The notes under the pieces are model-generated. The model had not been told where the DNA came from. It was given only the letters and a program-made list of their open reading frames with translations, and ran no database searches. Below, one piece after another: positions 6,764 through 15,193 of a stretch of 29,963 nucleotides of DNA; the stretch's first letter is position 1, and the number at the start of each line of letters is the position of its first letter. The stretch is from a virus: positions 1-29,963 of the IMG/VR virus record IMGVR_UViG_3300027759_000033; one strand, 5' to 3'. The translations under genes were made by a program, and so were the position numbers.

Positions 6764-7832
6764 TTATTACCTCATCGCCTGTCGATTTCCACTCGAGCCC
6801 TACCCCTACAACAAATTGTGTAATTGTGCTGCCATTCCAATTTACCGAGATTTTATCACCAAAAAAATAATCACGCCCGTACCTGGTCTGGCTTGTTTGC
6901 AGCACGTCTACTGCATACTGCGTACGCTTGCGCTGTTGGATTGCCAAAGCCTTATTACCGAATTGCTGTAAATATGCTGCCGTGCTGTTTTGTTGATTCT
7001 TTGCATCAAGAAAGTTTTCACGCAATGCCAAACCGGTAGGCAGGCTGGCCGGTCGTGTGGCAAATGGTTTGGCTTCCTCGGTACCGTTGCCGCCTGCAAT
7101 AACGGCTGTAAAATCCGTTAGCAGGTCTTGTGTTTGCACAATCCGTGCTACCGTGCCTGTTGGTATCGAGAGCGCTATAGTAGCTGTCCTGTCGGTACCA
7201 ATCTGCCCTACGTACGTTGTTAGCAGCCAGGTTGCGGGTGCTGTGTAGGTAATGGTATAAGCCAGCCCGCTTGTGTATGCGACTTCCTGCATTGTCTTTA
7301 ATAACGGCAGCATAGAGCATTTCAGCGTAAGGGCAGTGCCAGTGCCTGCCGTTGCCGCCGTGCTCATACCTGTGATTCTGCCGTCAAGCAGCCTGCCGTT
7401 TGCCGTCGTTGCCAGGCTGCCGAGATTGTAATTAAACAGGTTTTTTAGAATCGTTTCACCAGGCACTGCAGTAAACTTTGTAATGTTTGCTTTGTTTGCT
7501 TTGTATGCAATAACTCTATCTGCAAGCAGAGCCAGCATGCCTACCGCGCTTATGGTTAGCTTGATTACCAAATCACGTACGGTAACAATCTTGCGAATGA
7601 TTCCAACAAATTCCTGTGCATTTGGTATGCCGAGGTCTGCATCCTGTCGGTATATGGCTATGATTGCGCCCGTCAGCATGTACTGTGCACTGGGTGATTC
7701 GTTGCGTATTGAAAATTGCAGCATATCGATTGCGTTTAGCTGTTTGCTAATTGCAAGCGTTTCAAAATCTGTTACGACAGCCTGCAACGTGCCTGCCGAG
7801 TTGTATACCTGCATGGTGTAATACGGTGCCAT
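6744..7832 (-). CDS. Tail hub / Gp37-like baseplate protein
   Basis: A 362-aa protein located between Dit/fibre genes and the last fibre gene. The N-terminus (YYTMQVYNSAGTLQAVVTDFETL..., LQFSIRN) and the C-terminus (YGRDYFFGDKISVNWNG..., VISVKLNN) match the layout of ReqiPepy6 Gp37-like siphovirus proteins. These form the tail hub below Dit and resemble the Tal N-terminal domain. No peptidase motif is visible. The start at 7832 follows the preceding gene by 4 nt. Confidence 0.7.
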   Translation of the reverse strand: MAPYYTMQVYNSAGTLQAVVTDFETLAISKQLNAIDMLQFSIRNESPSAQYMLTGAIIAIYRQDADLGIPNAQEFVGIIRKIVTVRDLVIKLTISAVGMLALLADRVIAYKANKANITKFTAVPGETILKNLFNYNLGSLATTANGRLLDGRITGMSTAATAGTGTALTLKCSMLPLLKTMQEVAYTSGLAYTITYTAPATWLLTTYVGQIGTDRTATIALSIPTGTVARIVQTQDLLTDFTAVIAGGNGTEEAKPFATRPASLPTGLALRENFLDAKNQQNSTAAYLQQFGNKALAIQQRKRTQYAVDVLQTSQTRYGRDYFFGDKISVNWNGSTITQFVVGVGLEWKSTGDEVISVKLNN

Positions 7833-7836
7833 GTGC

Positions 7837-8760
7837 TTACAATCTTACTACCGTAAAAATTGCATTTAACACATTACGAGATGCAACACTAGCGCCTGCA
7901 TACAAATTAACAATAACTAAAGGTGATACAACATCAAAATAATGCAAACCAGAAAATTGATATACACCATAATTTGTACCAGAAACATTTTGTACCAATG
8001 TCGTTGCAGAAATTTGTGTACCGTAAATACTTGTAACAGGTATATTTGCTTTTCTGGTACCTGTTGCATTTGAATCAAAATAAATTGTAGCCGAAAAACT
8101 ATATAAACCAGATTTATATATATATACATCGCCTTGGGTTGTATTTGTCAACATAGTGCCATCGTTACTGCTAGTATAGCTTGACACTCCATAATTCCCT
8201 ATAACATAATCCGTTCCTGCAGTTGTTAAAGTTGCAGTGCCTTGCGATAAAATTACAAATTGTGTATTTGTATTTTGCCGCGCTGTTGCAAATGGGAATA
8301 AACTTGTTACCGAGCTTATCAGCCCCGTTGCTCCTACTACTACCGTTGCGTATGAAATGTAATTTGCAGCACCAATAGTGGTAAGCTGTGCACTTGTGCA
8401 AAGAGCCATGCGAACGGTAGAGGTAAGCACAAGGATTGTTGCAGCACCGTTTGCTGTTACCGTATAGCTGGAACCGCTGGCATTTGAAATGAGAGCAAGC
8501 GTATATGTACCGTTCAAACCTAACGTGCTTATTGTGCTTGCTGCCGTGGTTTCATAAAAATAGCCGTTAATAAGTGCTGCCCCGTCTGCAATAGTAAGTG
8601 TATTAGTTGCACCTGTTACTGCCAGATTGCTGCCAGTTTTTAACGTGCCATTGCCGAGCGTTTTTAATTCCATTGCAATCATTCGCGCTGTATCGTAAGC
8701 GCTTGCCCCGTCGTTTACTGTGCTTGTATTCCAGCCCAAAGAACGTTCATTGCTTGCCAT
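7837..8760 (-). CDS. Tail fibre / baseplate receptor-binding protein
   Basis: A 307-aa protein, Ser/Thr/Ala/Gly rich. The N-terminal 60 residues (MASNERSLGWNTSTVNDGAS..., TADGAALINGYFYE) resemble the baseplate-attachment part of siphovirus fibre proteins. The last 130 residues (KSGLYSFSATIYFDSNATG... VVSPLVIVNLYAGASV) look like a C1q/TNF jelly roll. The C-terminal coding half (7840-8280) is visibly more AT-rich than the N-terminal half, consistent with exchange of the receptor-binding head. It sits between Dit and the hub protein. Confidence 0.7.
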   Translation of the reverse strand: MASNERSLGWNTSTVNDGASAYDTARMIAMELKTLGNGTLKTGSNLAVTGATNTLTIADGAALINGYFYETTAASTISTLGLNGTYTLALISNASGSSYTVTANGAATILVLTSTVRMALCTSAQLTTIGAANYISYATVVVGATGLISSVTSLFPFATARQNTNTQFVILSQGTATLTTAGTDYVIGNYGVSSYTSSNDGTMLTNTTQGDVYIYKSGLYSFSATIYFDSNATGTRKANIPVTSIYGTQISATTLVQNVSGTNYGVYQFSGLHYFDVVSPLVIVNLYAGASVASRNVLNAIFTVVRL

Positions 8761-8773
8761 GGTATTACCTCTT

Positions 8774-9670
8774 CTAAATGCCTACAAACCTATCAAAATA
8801 CGATAAAAATACACTGCTAGACGATGTTACGCTTGTGCCAGAAACAGCCAGGGTATTAATACCGTTTGGCACGTCAGGTGCTGGGTATAGTGCAAATTGT
8901 GCAAGCTCGCTGCTGCTGTCTACCAAACCTATTTTGTTTGCGCCTGTTTGGTCTGTTACGGTTTTATATCCGTATCGTAAATCAAACGTAAGCGACGTAC
9001 CAGCCGCAATTACCGTGCCTGTCACTAACGTTATATTTTGATTGCTTGCAGTGTTGGTAATTGAAAAATTGGTAACGGGACCGGTAACGGTAATGATAGG
9101 ATAGCTCAGCCAGGTACCGCCGTAATTCAAAACATAGGTACCAGTAAGAGAAAGCGTACCGTATGTCACTGGGTAAATTTTTGGGTAGGGTGTTGGTGTA
9201 CCTGCAATACTAAACAGTGGCAGCGTTGTTTCCAAAGGGTTATACCATGTAGGGTCACTGCAACGTAATTTTACTACCGCTCGTATACTATAGCCGCTGC
9301 TTGTTTCCATATTGAAATCAAGCCCGCCTAATACTCGAGTAGTAATACAGCGCTGGCGCCCGTCTGGGTAATCAACTACAAGCGTGCCATCAGTATTAGA
9401 CGGCTTGAAAATGGATAGCAGGTAATTCCGCAGTTCGTACTGTTCTTGCAGCGTTTCGCACTCTACTAGTAACGGTATTTGAATGATTCGCGGGTCAAGC
9501 CGAAAATCAAGCGTTGTATCACCGTGCTGTACAGGTGAACGGCTGGTAATCATGTGCAGCGGTGCCATACCATAATTTTCATCACCGAGGTAATGCACCA
9601 AAAAGCCAGGGCTTTGGTTTGATAGGTTATACGTGTTAGCGCCTGAAATGTAGGTAATCTGGTATGCCAT
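8774..9670 (-). CDS. Distal tail protein (Dit)
   Basis: A 298-aa protein directly after the tape measure gene (TAATG overlap at 9672-9668). The N-terminal half (PGFLVHYLGDENYGMAPLHM, QIPLLVECETLQEQYELRNYLLSIF, DYPDGRQRCITTRV, AVVKLRCSDPTWYNP) is a clear match to the siphovirus Dit / ORF46-like tail component family, which forms the ring joining tail tube and baseplate. The C-terminal part is a variable beta domain with possible carbohydrate-binding character. Confidence 0.82.
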   Translation of the reverse strand: MAYQITYISGANTYNLSNQSPGFLVHYLGDENYGMAPLHMITSRSPVQHGDTTLDFRLDPRIIQIPLLVECETLQEQYELRNYLLSIFKPSNTDGTLVVDYPDGRQRCITTRVLGGLDFNMETSSGYSIRAVVKLRCSDPTWYNPLETTLPLFSIAGTPTPYPKIYPVTYGTLSLTGTYVLNYGGTWLSYPIITVTGPVTNFSITNTASNQNITLVTGTVIAAGTSLTFDLRYGYKTVTDQTGANKIGLVDSSSELAQFALYPAPDVPNGINTLAVSGTSVTSSSSVFLSYFDRFVGI

Positions 9671-11487
9671 TAGATTGCCCCTGATAATATCTGCATAGCT
9701 CGCATGTCCTGCATAATGCTGCCTTCGTTTTGTACTGTAGCATACGAGGCATTTAAGTTGTAATTGTAGCTGGTTACCGCTGCCGCGTTGCCTACTGCCA
9801 TGCTGCTTGCATCGGCAACAAGCCCGCTGCTGTTTATAATCCCTTGTGCCATGCCTTGCGAAATTGGGGCGCCTACCATGTCTGCAAATAGCTTGCTAGG
9901 TGATTGAATAATACCCGCGTCGCGCGCTGCTTGCAATGCATCGGCAATAACTCGATTAATAGCATCTTTCACAAATTTAATGCCCAAATCAATACCGCCT
10001 GCAATGCCCTTGACCAAATCAGTGCCTAATGATTTTGCCTCGTCCATTTTGTTTTTTAGCGCTGTAGATATGTAATCAACGCCTACCTGTACTGCTGCTT
10101 TTATGTCTGTCCACACGGTTTCAATTGTGGTTTTTAATGCATTCCAGGCGCCTGTTACATCGCCTTTCAGCAGTAACGAAAATACGTTCATTATGCCCGT
10201 TACAAAATCAATTGCAATCGTTGCATTTGCTATGAGCTGGTCAAATACTACCTTGATATACGGCCAAAGAAATGTAAACGCGTCTACGAGCAAACCCCAA
10301 ACAATGGTTAGATTATTTATTTCGTACACTAAAATATCGCGTATTGTGGTTGCCAGTTGCCCAAAGAATGTACCGAGCAATGCAATATATGCCTGGGCTG
10401 TAGGTGATGCCAAATATTCGGTAATTGCGCTGCCAGCTTGTACCATTGCAGGAACAAAAACGGCAACAAACCCCATAACCGCGTCTGTCAACGGCTGCAG
10501 AAATATTTGTACCTGTGCAAAGCCCGCGCTTAGCTGTGCAAGCACTCCAGGCACTGCAGCAATTGCATCTTTGATAGTAGTGAATATATCAGCCGTCGTA
10601 CCGCTTTCGTTAACCGAGGTAATCCAGCCTGATAATGCTTCGGTGCCAGATTTTACCGCTGGTACAATCGTGTCTTGCATAAAGGTACCAAATTGCATAA
10701 GCACAGGCATAAGTGCATCGCCTAATCCCTGCTGTATGTCTGCAAATTGGGCTTTTAGTACTTCCTGCTGTCCTGCATACGTGCCTACCGCTGCCGCTGC
10801 CGAGCCGCCAAACTCTTTATTGAGCTCGGCAATAATTACCTGTTGCGCGCCTGCAACGTCGCCTGTTTCTACCAGGCTTTTGATAAGTTTCTTTTGGTCT
10901 TCGCTAAAGGTAACCCCTACACGAGAAAGCGCACCAATGCCCGCTATAGGGTCGTTCAGCGCCTTGCCTACCTGTATTGAGGTGCTTTGCAGGTCTTGCC
11001 CTAATGCCTGGCTTACATCGAGAATTGCGGCTGTTGCATCGCCAAAGTTTGTACCTTTAATCTGGGTAAATGTTGCTAGCACATTTTCAGCGCCCAAAAT
11101 AGCATCATCACTAAATATGCTTTTACCGCTGGCAGCGCTTAACCCTTCTGCCATATCGCCTAATTGCGTTGCCGTAAAGCCTGCTGCCGCGCCCGTGCTT
11201 CTTACTACTGCCTCGGTTTGCGCAAGGGCACTTTGCCAGCTTGATGATTCTTCGATTGCACCGGTAAAGAAATCACCGAGCTTCGCAAGCCCTTGCGTAG
11301 CCAGGTTAGTAAGAGCACCGCCGATTGCCATAAAAGCGCCCTGGGCAATGCCATTAAAGGCGCTCATTTTGGTGCTTACGGCTTCGCTTTGGTTGCCCAG
11401 TGCACTCATGTTTTTATCGATTGTGTTGGTAACGTTTGTAACGTCATCTTCTCCAACAAATCGAATAATTACAGTTTCTTGTGTCAT
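9670..11487 (-). CDS. Tape measure protein
   Basis: A 605-aa protein, the longest tail gene. It has long helical stretches, Ala/Gly-rich hydrophobic segments (GAFMAIGGALTNLATQG; FVAVFVPAMVQAGSAI) and the typical N-terminal tape-measure region (QSALAQTEAVVRSTGAAAGFTATQLGDMAEGLS). It sets tail length; at about 0.15 nm per residue the tail would be near 90 nm. It is preceded by the frameshifted chaperone gene (ATGA overlap with the frameshift product) and followed by Dit, the standard siphovirus order. Confidence 0.9.
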   Translation of the reverse strand: MTQETVIIRFVGEDDVTNVTNTIDKNMSALGNQSEAVSTKMSAFNGIAQGAFMAIGGALTNLATQGLAKLGDFFTGAIEESSSWQSALAQTEAVVRSTGAAAGFTATQLGDMAEGLSAASGKSIFSDDAILGAENVLATFTQIKGTNFGDATAAILDVSQALGQDLQSTSIQVGKALNDPIAGIGALSRVGVTFSEDQKKLIKSLVETGDVAGAQQVIIAELNKEFGGSAAAAVGTYAGQQEVLKAQFADIQQGLGDALMPVLMQFGTFMQDTIVPAVKSGTEALSGWITSVNESGTTADIFTTIKDAIAAVPGVLAQLSAGFAQVQIFLQPLTDAVMGFVAVFVPAMVQAGSAITEYLASPTAQAYIALLGTFFGQLATTIRDILVYEINNLTIVWGLLVDAFTFLWPYIKVVFDQLIANATIAIDFVTGIMNVFSLLLKGDVTGAWNALKTTIETVWTDIKAAVQVGVDYISTALKNKMDEAKSLGTDLVKGIAGGIDLGIKFVKDAINRVIADALQAARDAGIIQSPSKLFADMVGAPISQGMAQGIINSSGLVADASSMAVGNAAAVTSYNYNLNASYATVQNEGSIMQDMRAMQILSGAI

Positions 11488-11878
11488 AGGGTAACCCTCT
11501 TTTTCAGCCTGCGCTCTATGGCTATCATATGCAAATGCTGTGCTATGGTGTCGTAATCAGGCAGCTGGCTGGGTGTACAGTGGTACAAATCCCTACAGGC
11601 AAGCAGCTCCAAATACTCTAATGGCATTGGTGCTGCTGTCCATAGATGCGCAATCAGCTGCCTTTCAAGTTTGGGTCTTGAAACTGCAATCTAGCAAGAA
11701 TCTTTTCAACAATTGCATTAAAGTGTTCGAACGGCAAATCACTTGCTGGGCTGCCGTCTTCAGTGCTTACACACTTTTCAATAATCGGCAGCATCTCGTG
11801 TATTTCGCCGCTCTTTGCACTCTTCTGCAGCTGTGCAACATCTCGTATAGAAAGTTTGGTTTTGTTAATGGTGTACAT
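11484..11878 (-). CDS. Tail assembly chaperone, -1 frameshift product (G-T type)
   Basis: The 74-codon gene 11878-11654 contains the heptamer C CCA AAC in frame (11675-11669), a canonical XXXYYYZ slippery site. A -1 shift there joins residue 70 to a 61-codon open frame (LERQLIAHLWTAAPM...) that has no start of its own and ends at TGA 11486-11484. That TGA overlaps the tape-measure ATG as ATGA. The 131-aa fusion is the lambda gpG-T equivalent that chaperones the tape measure. This explains the otherwise gene-free 165 bp. Frameshift efficiency and a downstream stimulator are not visible directly. Confidence 0.8.
11654..11878 (-). CDS. Tail assembly chaperone, short form (G type)
   Basis: A 74-aa acidic-basic helical protein between the tail tube gene and the tape measure, the standard position of the gpG-like chaperone. 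Unshifted translation stops at TGA 11656-11654, five codons after the slippery heptamer. The short form is expected in excess over the frameshifted form and coats the tape measure during tail assembly. Sequence similarity to named families is not obvious; the call rests on position, size and the frameshift signal. Confidence 0.78.
   Translation of the reverse strand: MYTINKTKLSIRDVAQLQKSAKSGEIHEMLPIIEKCVSTEDGSPASDLPFEHFNAIVEKILARLQFQDPNLKGS
11669..11675 (-). other. -1 ribosomal frameshift site (CCCAAAC)
   Basis: The slippery heptamer C_CCA_AAC is in the reading frame of the chaperone gene. Slipping by -1 re-pairs both tRNAs with CCC and AAA and opens the 61-codon extension that ends at the tape-measure start. 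Confidence 0.8.
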
Positions 11879-11918
11879 AATTCCTCTGTATCAAGGGCAA
11901 TGCCTGTGCTGCAAATGC

Positions 11919-12365
11919 CTAGACGGTAATGGTAATGCTTGTGCATTTCAAGGTAAACGAACATACAATCACGTCTGCCGTGGTTGCATCACCGTTTGGT
12001 AACTGCATTTTGTAAATGCGCGTTGCATTGGTTGCGTATGCATCGTTGCCTGCCGTGCTGCCTGCTGGCTGCCATTTGATGCTAACCAGGGTTTTGTTAC
12101 GGTATGCATCTTCGAGCACGTGCCATGCTTCTGTAGTGGTTTCGGTGTAAATGACGTTTACCGTCAAATCGAACGGCTTCTGCTTACCAAATGTCACAAT
12201 GCCATAATCCGAATCAGGCGTGTATGCATCTCCCGTAAACCGCTCTAATTCTGGCATTTCAATAGATTGTGAGGAACCAGAAATGTCAGTATAGGTACCC
12301 GTGCCGCCTGTTTGTAATCCAATAAAAAACGCGCTGCCGTTCATTGCCGCTGTGGTTTGTGCCAT
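11919..12365 (-). CDS. Major tail (tube) protein
   Basis: A 148-aa protein rich in beta strands and Thr (MAQTTAAMNGSAFFIGLQTG... ITITV). Residues 35-75 (MPELERFTGDAYTPDSDY... FDLTVNVIYTE) and the C-terminal strand pattern fit small siphovirus tube proteins. It lies between the head-tail joining genes and the tail chaperone pair, exactly where the tube gene belongs. The RBS GAGAGG is 7 nt before the ATG. Confidence 0.72.
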   Translation of the reverse strand: MAQTTAAMNGSAFFIGLQTGGTGTYTDISGSSQSIEMPELERFTGDAYTPDSDYGIVTFGKQKPFDLTVNVIYTETTTEAWHVLEDAYRNKTLVSIKWQPAGSTAGNDAYATNATRIYKMQLPNGDATTADVIVCSFTLKCTSITITV

Positions 12366-12377
12366 GGTCTTACCTCT

Positions 12378-12830
12378 CTATTGCACAATGTCTGTAAATG
12401 TGCTGGTACTGATTACCGCGTGATAGGTACGCTCGCTGCTTGCTGGGTATTGCAGCACCTGGGTACGCTGCTGCAACAAATCAAGCGCGTATACCGTGTT
12501 GCCCAGCTGCCGTGCACATTCGATATAACTGTTCATGTACTCCAGGTATATCGATGCAATGTCAGCTAAGCCGAGCCCGTCACCAACAAACCGTAATAGT
12601 GCTATGTCTTCTATAGTCCATTCGGTTTGCATAACCCTGCCCGCGCCCGTGGTAATCCGCTTGCTTCGCTGGCTGGTTGCATTAAGTGGTGAAATGATAC
12701 GGCATGGCAGGTCTGCATTTTCTACCGTGTTGTGCAAGCCCGTGCCAGAACGTACAGTAACCGTTGCCCCAAACGCCTGTACAGGCATTGCAGCAATTGC
12801 ACTAATAATGCTGGTGATATGTGTAGCCAT
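12378..12830 (-). CDS. Head-tail joining / tail terminator-like protein
   Basis: A 150-aa protein of mixed alpha/beta pattern (ATHITSIISAIAAMP..., VENADLPCRIISPLN). Placed between the adaptor-like gene and the tail tube gene, it most likely corresponds to a stopper or tail terminator. It is coupled to the upstream gene through TAATG. Sequence alone is not enough to choose between the two roles. Confidence 0.55.
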   Translation of the reverse strand: MATHITSIISAIAAMPVQAFGATVTVRSGTGLHNTVENADLPCRIISPLNATSQRSKRITTGAGRVMQTEWTIEDIALLRFVGDGLGLADIASIYLEYMNSYIECARQLGNTVYALDLLQQRTQVLQYPASSERTYHAVISTSTFTDIVQ

Positions 12831-13426
12831 TAGCTCTGCCGCCTGTATGGCTCTAACATTCTCGTAACATCAGTAGGGATTGCAGGCGCCGCTATGCTTA
12901 CGCCGTCAACGCTCATAATGCTTCTGTCGGTTTCGGCTGTGTTGTCTTTGGCTCGGTACATATATCCTGCCAGGCGCCGCGTTGCAGCTCGTATTGGTGT
13001 AGGGCAGGTAATGCTATACGCCCAGCGCCCTACTACCTCGATTGCCGTATCAGGCGTGCCGATGTATGTCCAAACATACGCCGTGTTCATCTTGATTTTT
13101 ACCGCGTAACTCGGCACAAAATTGGTAGGCAGCAATACCAGATATTCGTTTGGGATTGTTTGCCCGTTACCGTTTTTGACACTGGTTAGCTGGCACAAAT
13201 CAAAATCAAGCAGCAGCGTATTTTGGAATGCATCAACGCGCCCGCCGTACCGAATGTCTAGCGCGTTAAAATAGCGCGTTGCATCTGCTGCAGCTTCAAA
13301 TGTCCGGTTGCAATAATCGTCTACCGCTGCTTGCGCCTCGGTAACAATATCTGCAAGTAACGAATCATCAGTACTGGATTGTATGCCCAGGTATGTTTTT
13401 AATTGAGCTACAGTCAGGTATGCCAC
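12830..13426 (-). CDS. Head-tail adaptor (gp6-like connector)
   Basis: A 198-aa protein. The N-terminus (YLTVAQLKTYLGIQSSTDDSLLADIVTEAQAAVDDYCNRTF) is a clear match to the phage gp6-like head-tail connector pattern, four helices that dock on the portal ring. The C-terminal half is extended. The start is GTG at 13426, with GAGG 6 nt upstream, overlapping the preceding TAG (TAGTG). It follows the capsid and a small structural gene. Confidence 0.8.
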   Translation of the reverse strand: MAYLTVAQLKTYLGIQSSTDDSLLADIVTEAQAAVDDYCNRTFEAAADATRYFNALDIRYGGRVDAFQNTLLLDFDLCQLTSVKNGNGQTIPNEYLVLLPTNFVPSYAVKIKMNTAYVWTYIGTPDTAIEVVGRWAYSITCPTPIRAATRRLAGYMYRAKDNTAETDRSIMSVDGVSIAAPAIPTDVTRMLEPYRRQS

Positions 13427-13632
13427 TACACGCCTCGCTTGGTTTTGGGTTTTGGTGCTGCCGCTGGTGTTGCCGTAGGTGCTGCAGCTTCTGGCTCTAC
13501 TGCCTCGGCACGTCCTGTGTTCAGCAGGTGTTGTGCCTCGCTTGCTGGCAGCTCGATTACCGAGCCGCCAGCATAGCTACGCATTGAGCCATTAACGATG
13601 CAGCTTAGGGCATTTTTAAGCCTAATTTGCAT
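13426..13632 (-). CDS. Small structural protein after the capsid gene
   Basis: A 68-aa protein. Residues 20-45 (YAGGSVIELPASEAQHLLNTGRAEAVE) match the motif of small phage proteins often found after the capsid gene (G-x-V-x-x-L-P-x-x-x-A-x-x-L-x-x-x-G-x-A). The tail is Ala/Pro rich and then basic (PKPKTKRGV). It may be a head accessory or decoration-like protein. AAGGGA lies 6 nt before the start. Confidence 0.65.
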   Translation of the reverse strand: MQIRLKNALSCIVNGSMRSYAGGSVIELPASEAQHLLNTGRAEAVEPEAAAPTATPAAAPKPKTKRGV

Positions 13633-13642
13633 CTGCTATCCC

Positions 13643-14692
13643 TTACGGATTCACGCCGTATACGAATGCTTCAGGCTGTACAACATCCCCGCCCCAACGT
13701 ACGGTACAGAAAATTGCCGTTTGGTAATTTGGCTGGTATACGTATGGATTGCGGCTTACTTCCAAACCGAGGTTTTCGACAAACGCGTAATATCCCCAAT
13801 TGCCGAAAATGATAGGCTTGTTGCCCGTACCGAGCACTGCAATCTTATCTGTTACTGCAATAGGCTTGCCGTACAGGTTATCAATTGTGCCCATTGGTGT
13901 AGGTTGGAAGCTGTAGAAATTGCCTTGCAGCTGTCGAATTGCGCCCAGGGTGCTGTTTTGCATTACCCAGCCCGTTGCGTTGCCGTCATCAACGTACCAT
14001 GCTGGCAGCTTGTATACGATGTTATGAATGTCGCTCTGGTCAAGCCCGCTTGCGCTTGCCAGGGTTTCGCTTACGGTTGCACGTGCAAGAACGCCGTATG
14101 GTTGTGCCGAGCCCGTGCCGTTAATCATGTAATCGTTCAAATGACGTGCGTATGCCCGCCCGATTTCACGAGTAAGAAAGCCTTCCAAATCCATTGCATT
14201 GTCACGCAACAGCTGGTTAGAAATCTTCATTGCAAGGGAAGCCGTATAAACCGTAATGGCAGACTGGCTAAAGGTTGGCTCGTCAAAATTTGCGGCTGCA
14301 GATTCTGCAACAAACGCGAAATTGCTTTTGCCGTTCTGGTCTGCAATGTCGAAAATCTGTCGGTCTGTGGTATAGCGTTGAATGCCGAGCTTTGCACCAA
14401 TCCAGTTCTGGTCGCGCTTATCAATAACCTGGGTATAGAAATCGTGAGGTACGGTATAGCCGCCGTTTGCGCCCGTGCCTTCTACCAAAGTTGCTTTGGC
14501 TGCAATCTCATCACCGGTTTTCAGGTAATGTACGATTGCTTCCGATTGTTCACCGCTAAACCCTCGGCTGGTAAGCTTCTTGGTTGCTGGTGCCTGTCGG
14601 GTGCTGTCCACAACGCCGCCGCCTGCAACAGGCGTGCCCGCGGATTCCTCGAGGATTTCGAGCATTGCCGCTTTCATTTCGTTCTTGTCCAT
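13643..14692 (-). CDS. Major capsid protein from internal start (HK97 fold)
   Basis: The C-terminal part of the protease-capsid frame has its own ribosome-binding site: AGAAGG, then 7 nt, then ATG at 14692 (codon 168 of the long frame). This would give a 349-aa capsid precursor on its own. The N-terminal 60-100 residues are charged and helical, like the HK97 delta/scaffold domain. The rest (VPHDFYTQVIDKRDQNWIGAKLG..., WVMQNSTLGAIRQLQG, GKPIAVTD, GNWGYYAFVENLGLEVSRNPY) is the HK97 capsid pattern. Whether fused, free or both forms are made cannot be told from sequence. Confidence 0.65.
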   Translation of the reverse strand: MDKNEMKAAMLEILEESAGTPVAGGGVVDSTRQAPATKKLTSRGFSGEQSEAIVHYLKTGDEIAAKATLVEGTGANGGYTVPHDFYTQVIDKRDQNWIGAKLGIQRYTTDRQIFDIADQNGKSNFAFVAESAAANFDEPTFSQSAITVYTASLAMKISNQLLRDNAMDLEGFLTREIGRAYARHLNDYMINGTGSAQPYGVLARATVSETLASASGLDQSDIHNIVYKLPAWYVDDGNATGWVMQNSTLGAIRQLQGNFYSFQPTPMGTIDNLYGKPIAVTDKIAVLGTGNKPIIFGNWGYYAFVENLGLEVSRNPYVYQPNYQTAIFCTVRWGGDVVQPEAFVYGVNP

Positions 14693-15193
14693 TGGTTTAC
14701 CTTCTGTTGGTGATTGTTCGATATATGCATAAGCGTATGCAGAATTAGCAGCGTTGCCGCTCTTTGCTAACCTCTTTACATCGCTGGTTGCCGTGGTACG
14801 TGGCTCGGCAGGCGTCGGTGTTAGGCTTATTTCGCCTACTACCCAGCGTTTGAGCTCTCCTGATTCTCTTACTACCAAATGCGATAATGCACCGGTCGAC
14901 AAACCGAGCGCGCCGCGCTTTACCAGTTGCATTACTTGTTTGGCGTATTTGTCGCGCCTGTCTAATTCGATTTCAACGTCGATGCCGTCGTCATCAGGTG
15001 CCCAGCTTTTTACTACACCAATTTGGCGCCGCAAATCACCCAGGCTGTGGTCGTAGTACACAGGCATGCCGATAAAAGAGCGCGTTTCGCCGAGGTCTGT
15101 TTTTGGCGTGAATGTATCGCCTTGCAAATCACGCCCGCCCCAAATAATGCCCTTGCCTTTTAATGTGTATTCGCCTACTGCCTTTACTGTCAT
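13643..15193 (-). CDS. Prohead protease - major capsid fusion
   Basis: A 516-aa single frame. Residues 1-135 are an HK97-type (S78) prohead protease with H49 in VYYDH, S99 in LGLSTGA and E121 in VVGEISLTP. Residues from about 168 are the scaffold-like domain and HK97-fold capsid. The protease would cut itself free and trim the delta domain. The start at 15193 overlaps the Dps-like gene stop (TAATG), which rules out the longer frame open to 15355. The internal RBS at codon 168 suggests extra capsid without protease is also made. Confidence 0.85.
   Translation of the reverse strand: MTVKAVGEYTLKGKGIIWGGRDLQGDTFTPKTDLGETRSFIGMPVYYDHSLGDLRRQIGVVKSWAPDDDGIDVEIELDRRDKYAKQVMQLVKRGALGLSTGALSHLVVRESGELKRWVVGEISLTPTPAEPRTTATSDVKRLAKSGNAANSAYAYAYIEQSPTEGKPMDKNEMKAAMLEILEESAGTPVAGGGVVDSTRQAPATKKLTSRGFSGEQSEAIVHYLKTGDEIAAKATLVEGTGANGGYTVPHDFYTQVIDKRDQNWIGAKLGIQRYTTDRQIFDIADQNGKSNFAFVAESAAANFDEPTFSQSAITVYTASLAMKISNQLLRDNAMDLEGFLTREIGRAYARHLNDYMINGTGSAQPYGVLARATVSETLASASGLDQSDIHNIVYKLPAWYVDDGNATGWVMQNSTLGAIRQLQGNFYSFQPTPMGTIDNLYGKPIAVTDKIAVLGTGNKPIIFGNWGYYAFVENLGLEVSRNPYVYQPNYQTAIFCTVRWGGDVVQPEAFVYGVNP

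Noticed and set aside
10103-11494. 463-codon plus-strand frame opposite the tape measure gene
   Set aside because: Mirror frame of a strongly biased real gene. The tape-measure reading has the correct context, RBS and composition.
13598-14713. 371-codon plus-strand frame opposite the capsid gene
   Set aside because: Cys-rich antisense shadow of the capsid coding sequence, without RBS or operon context.
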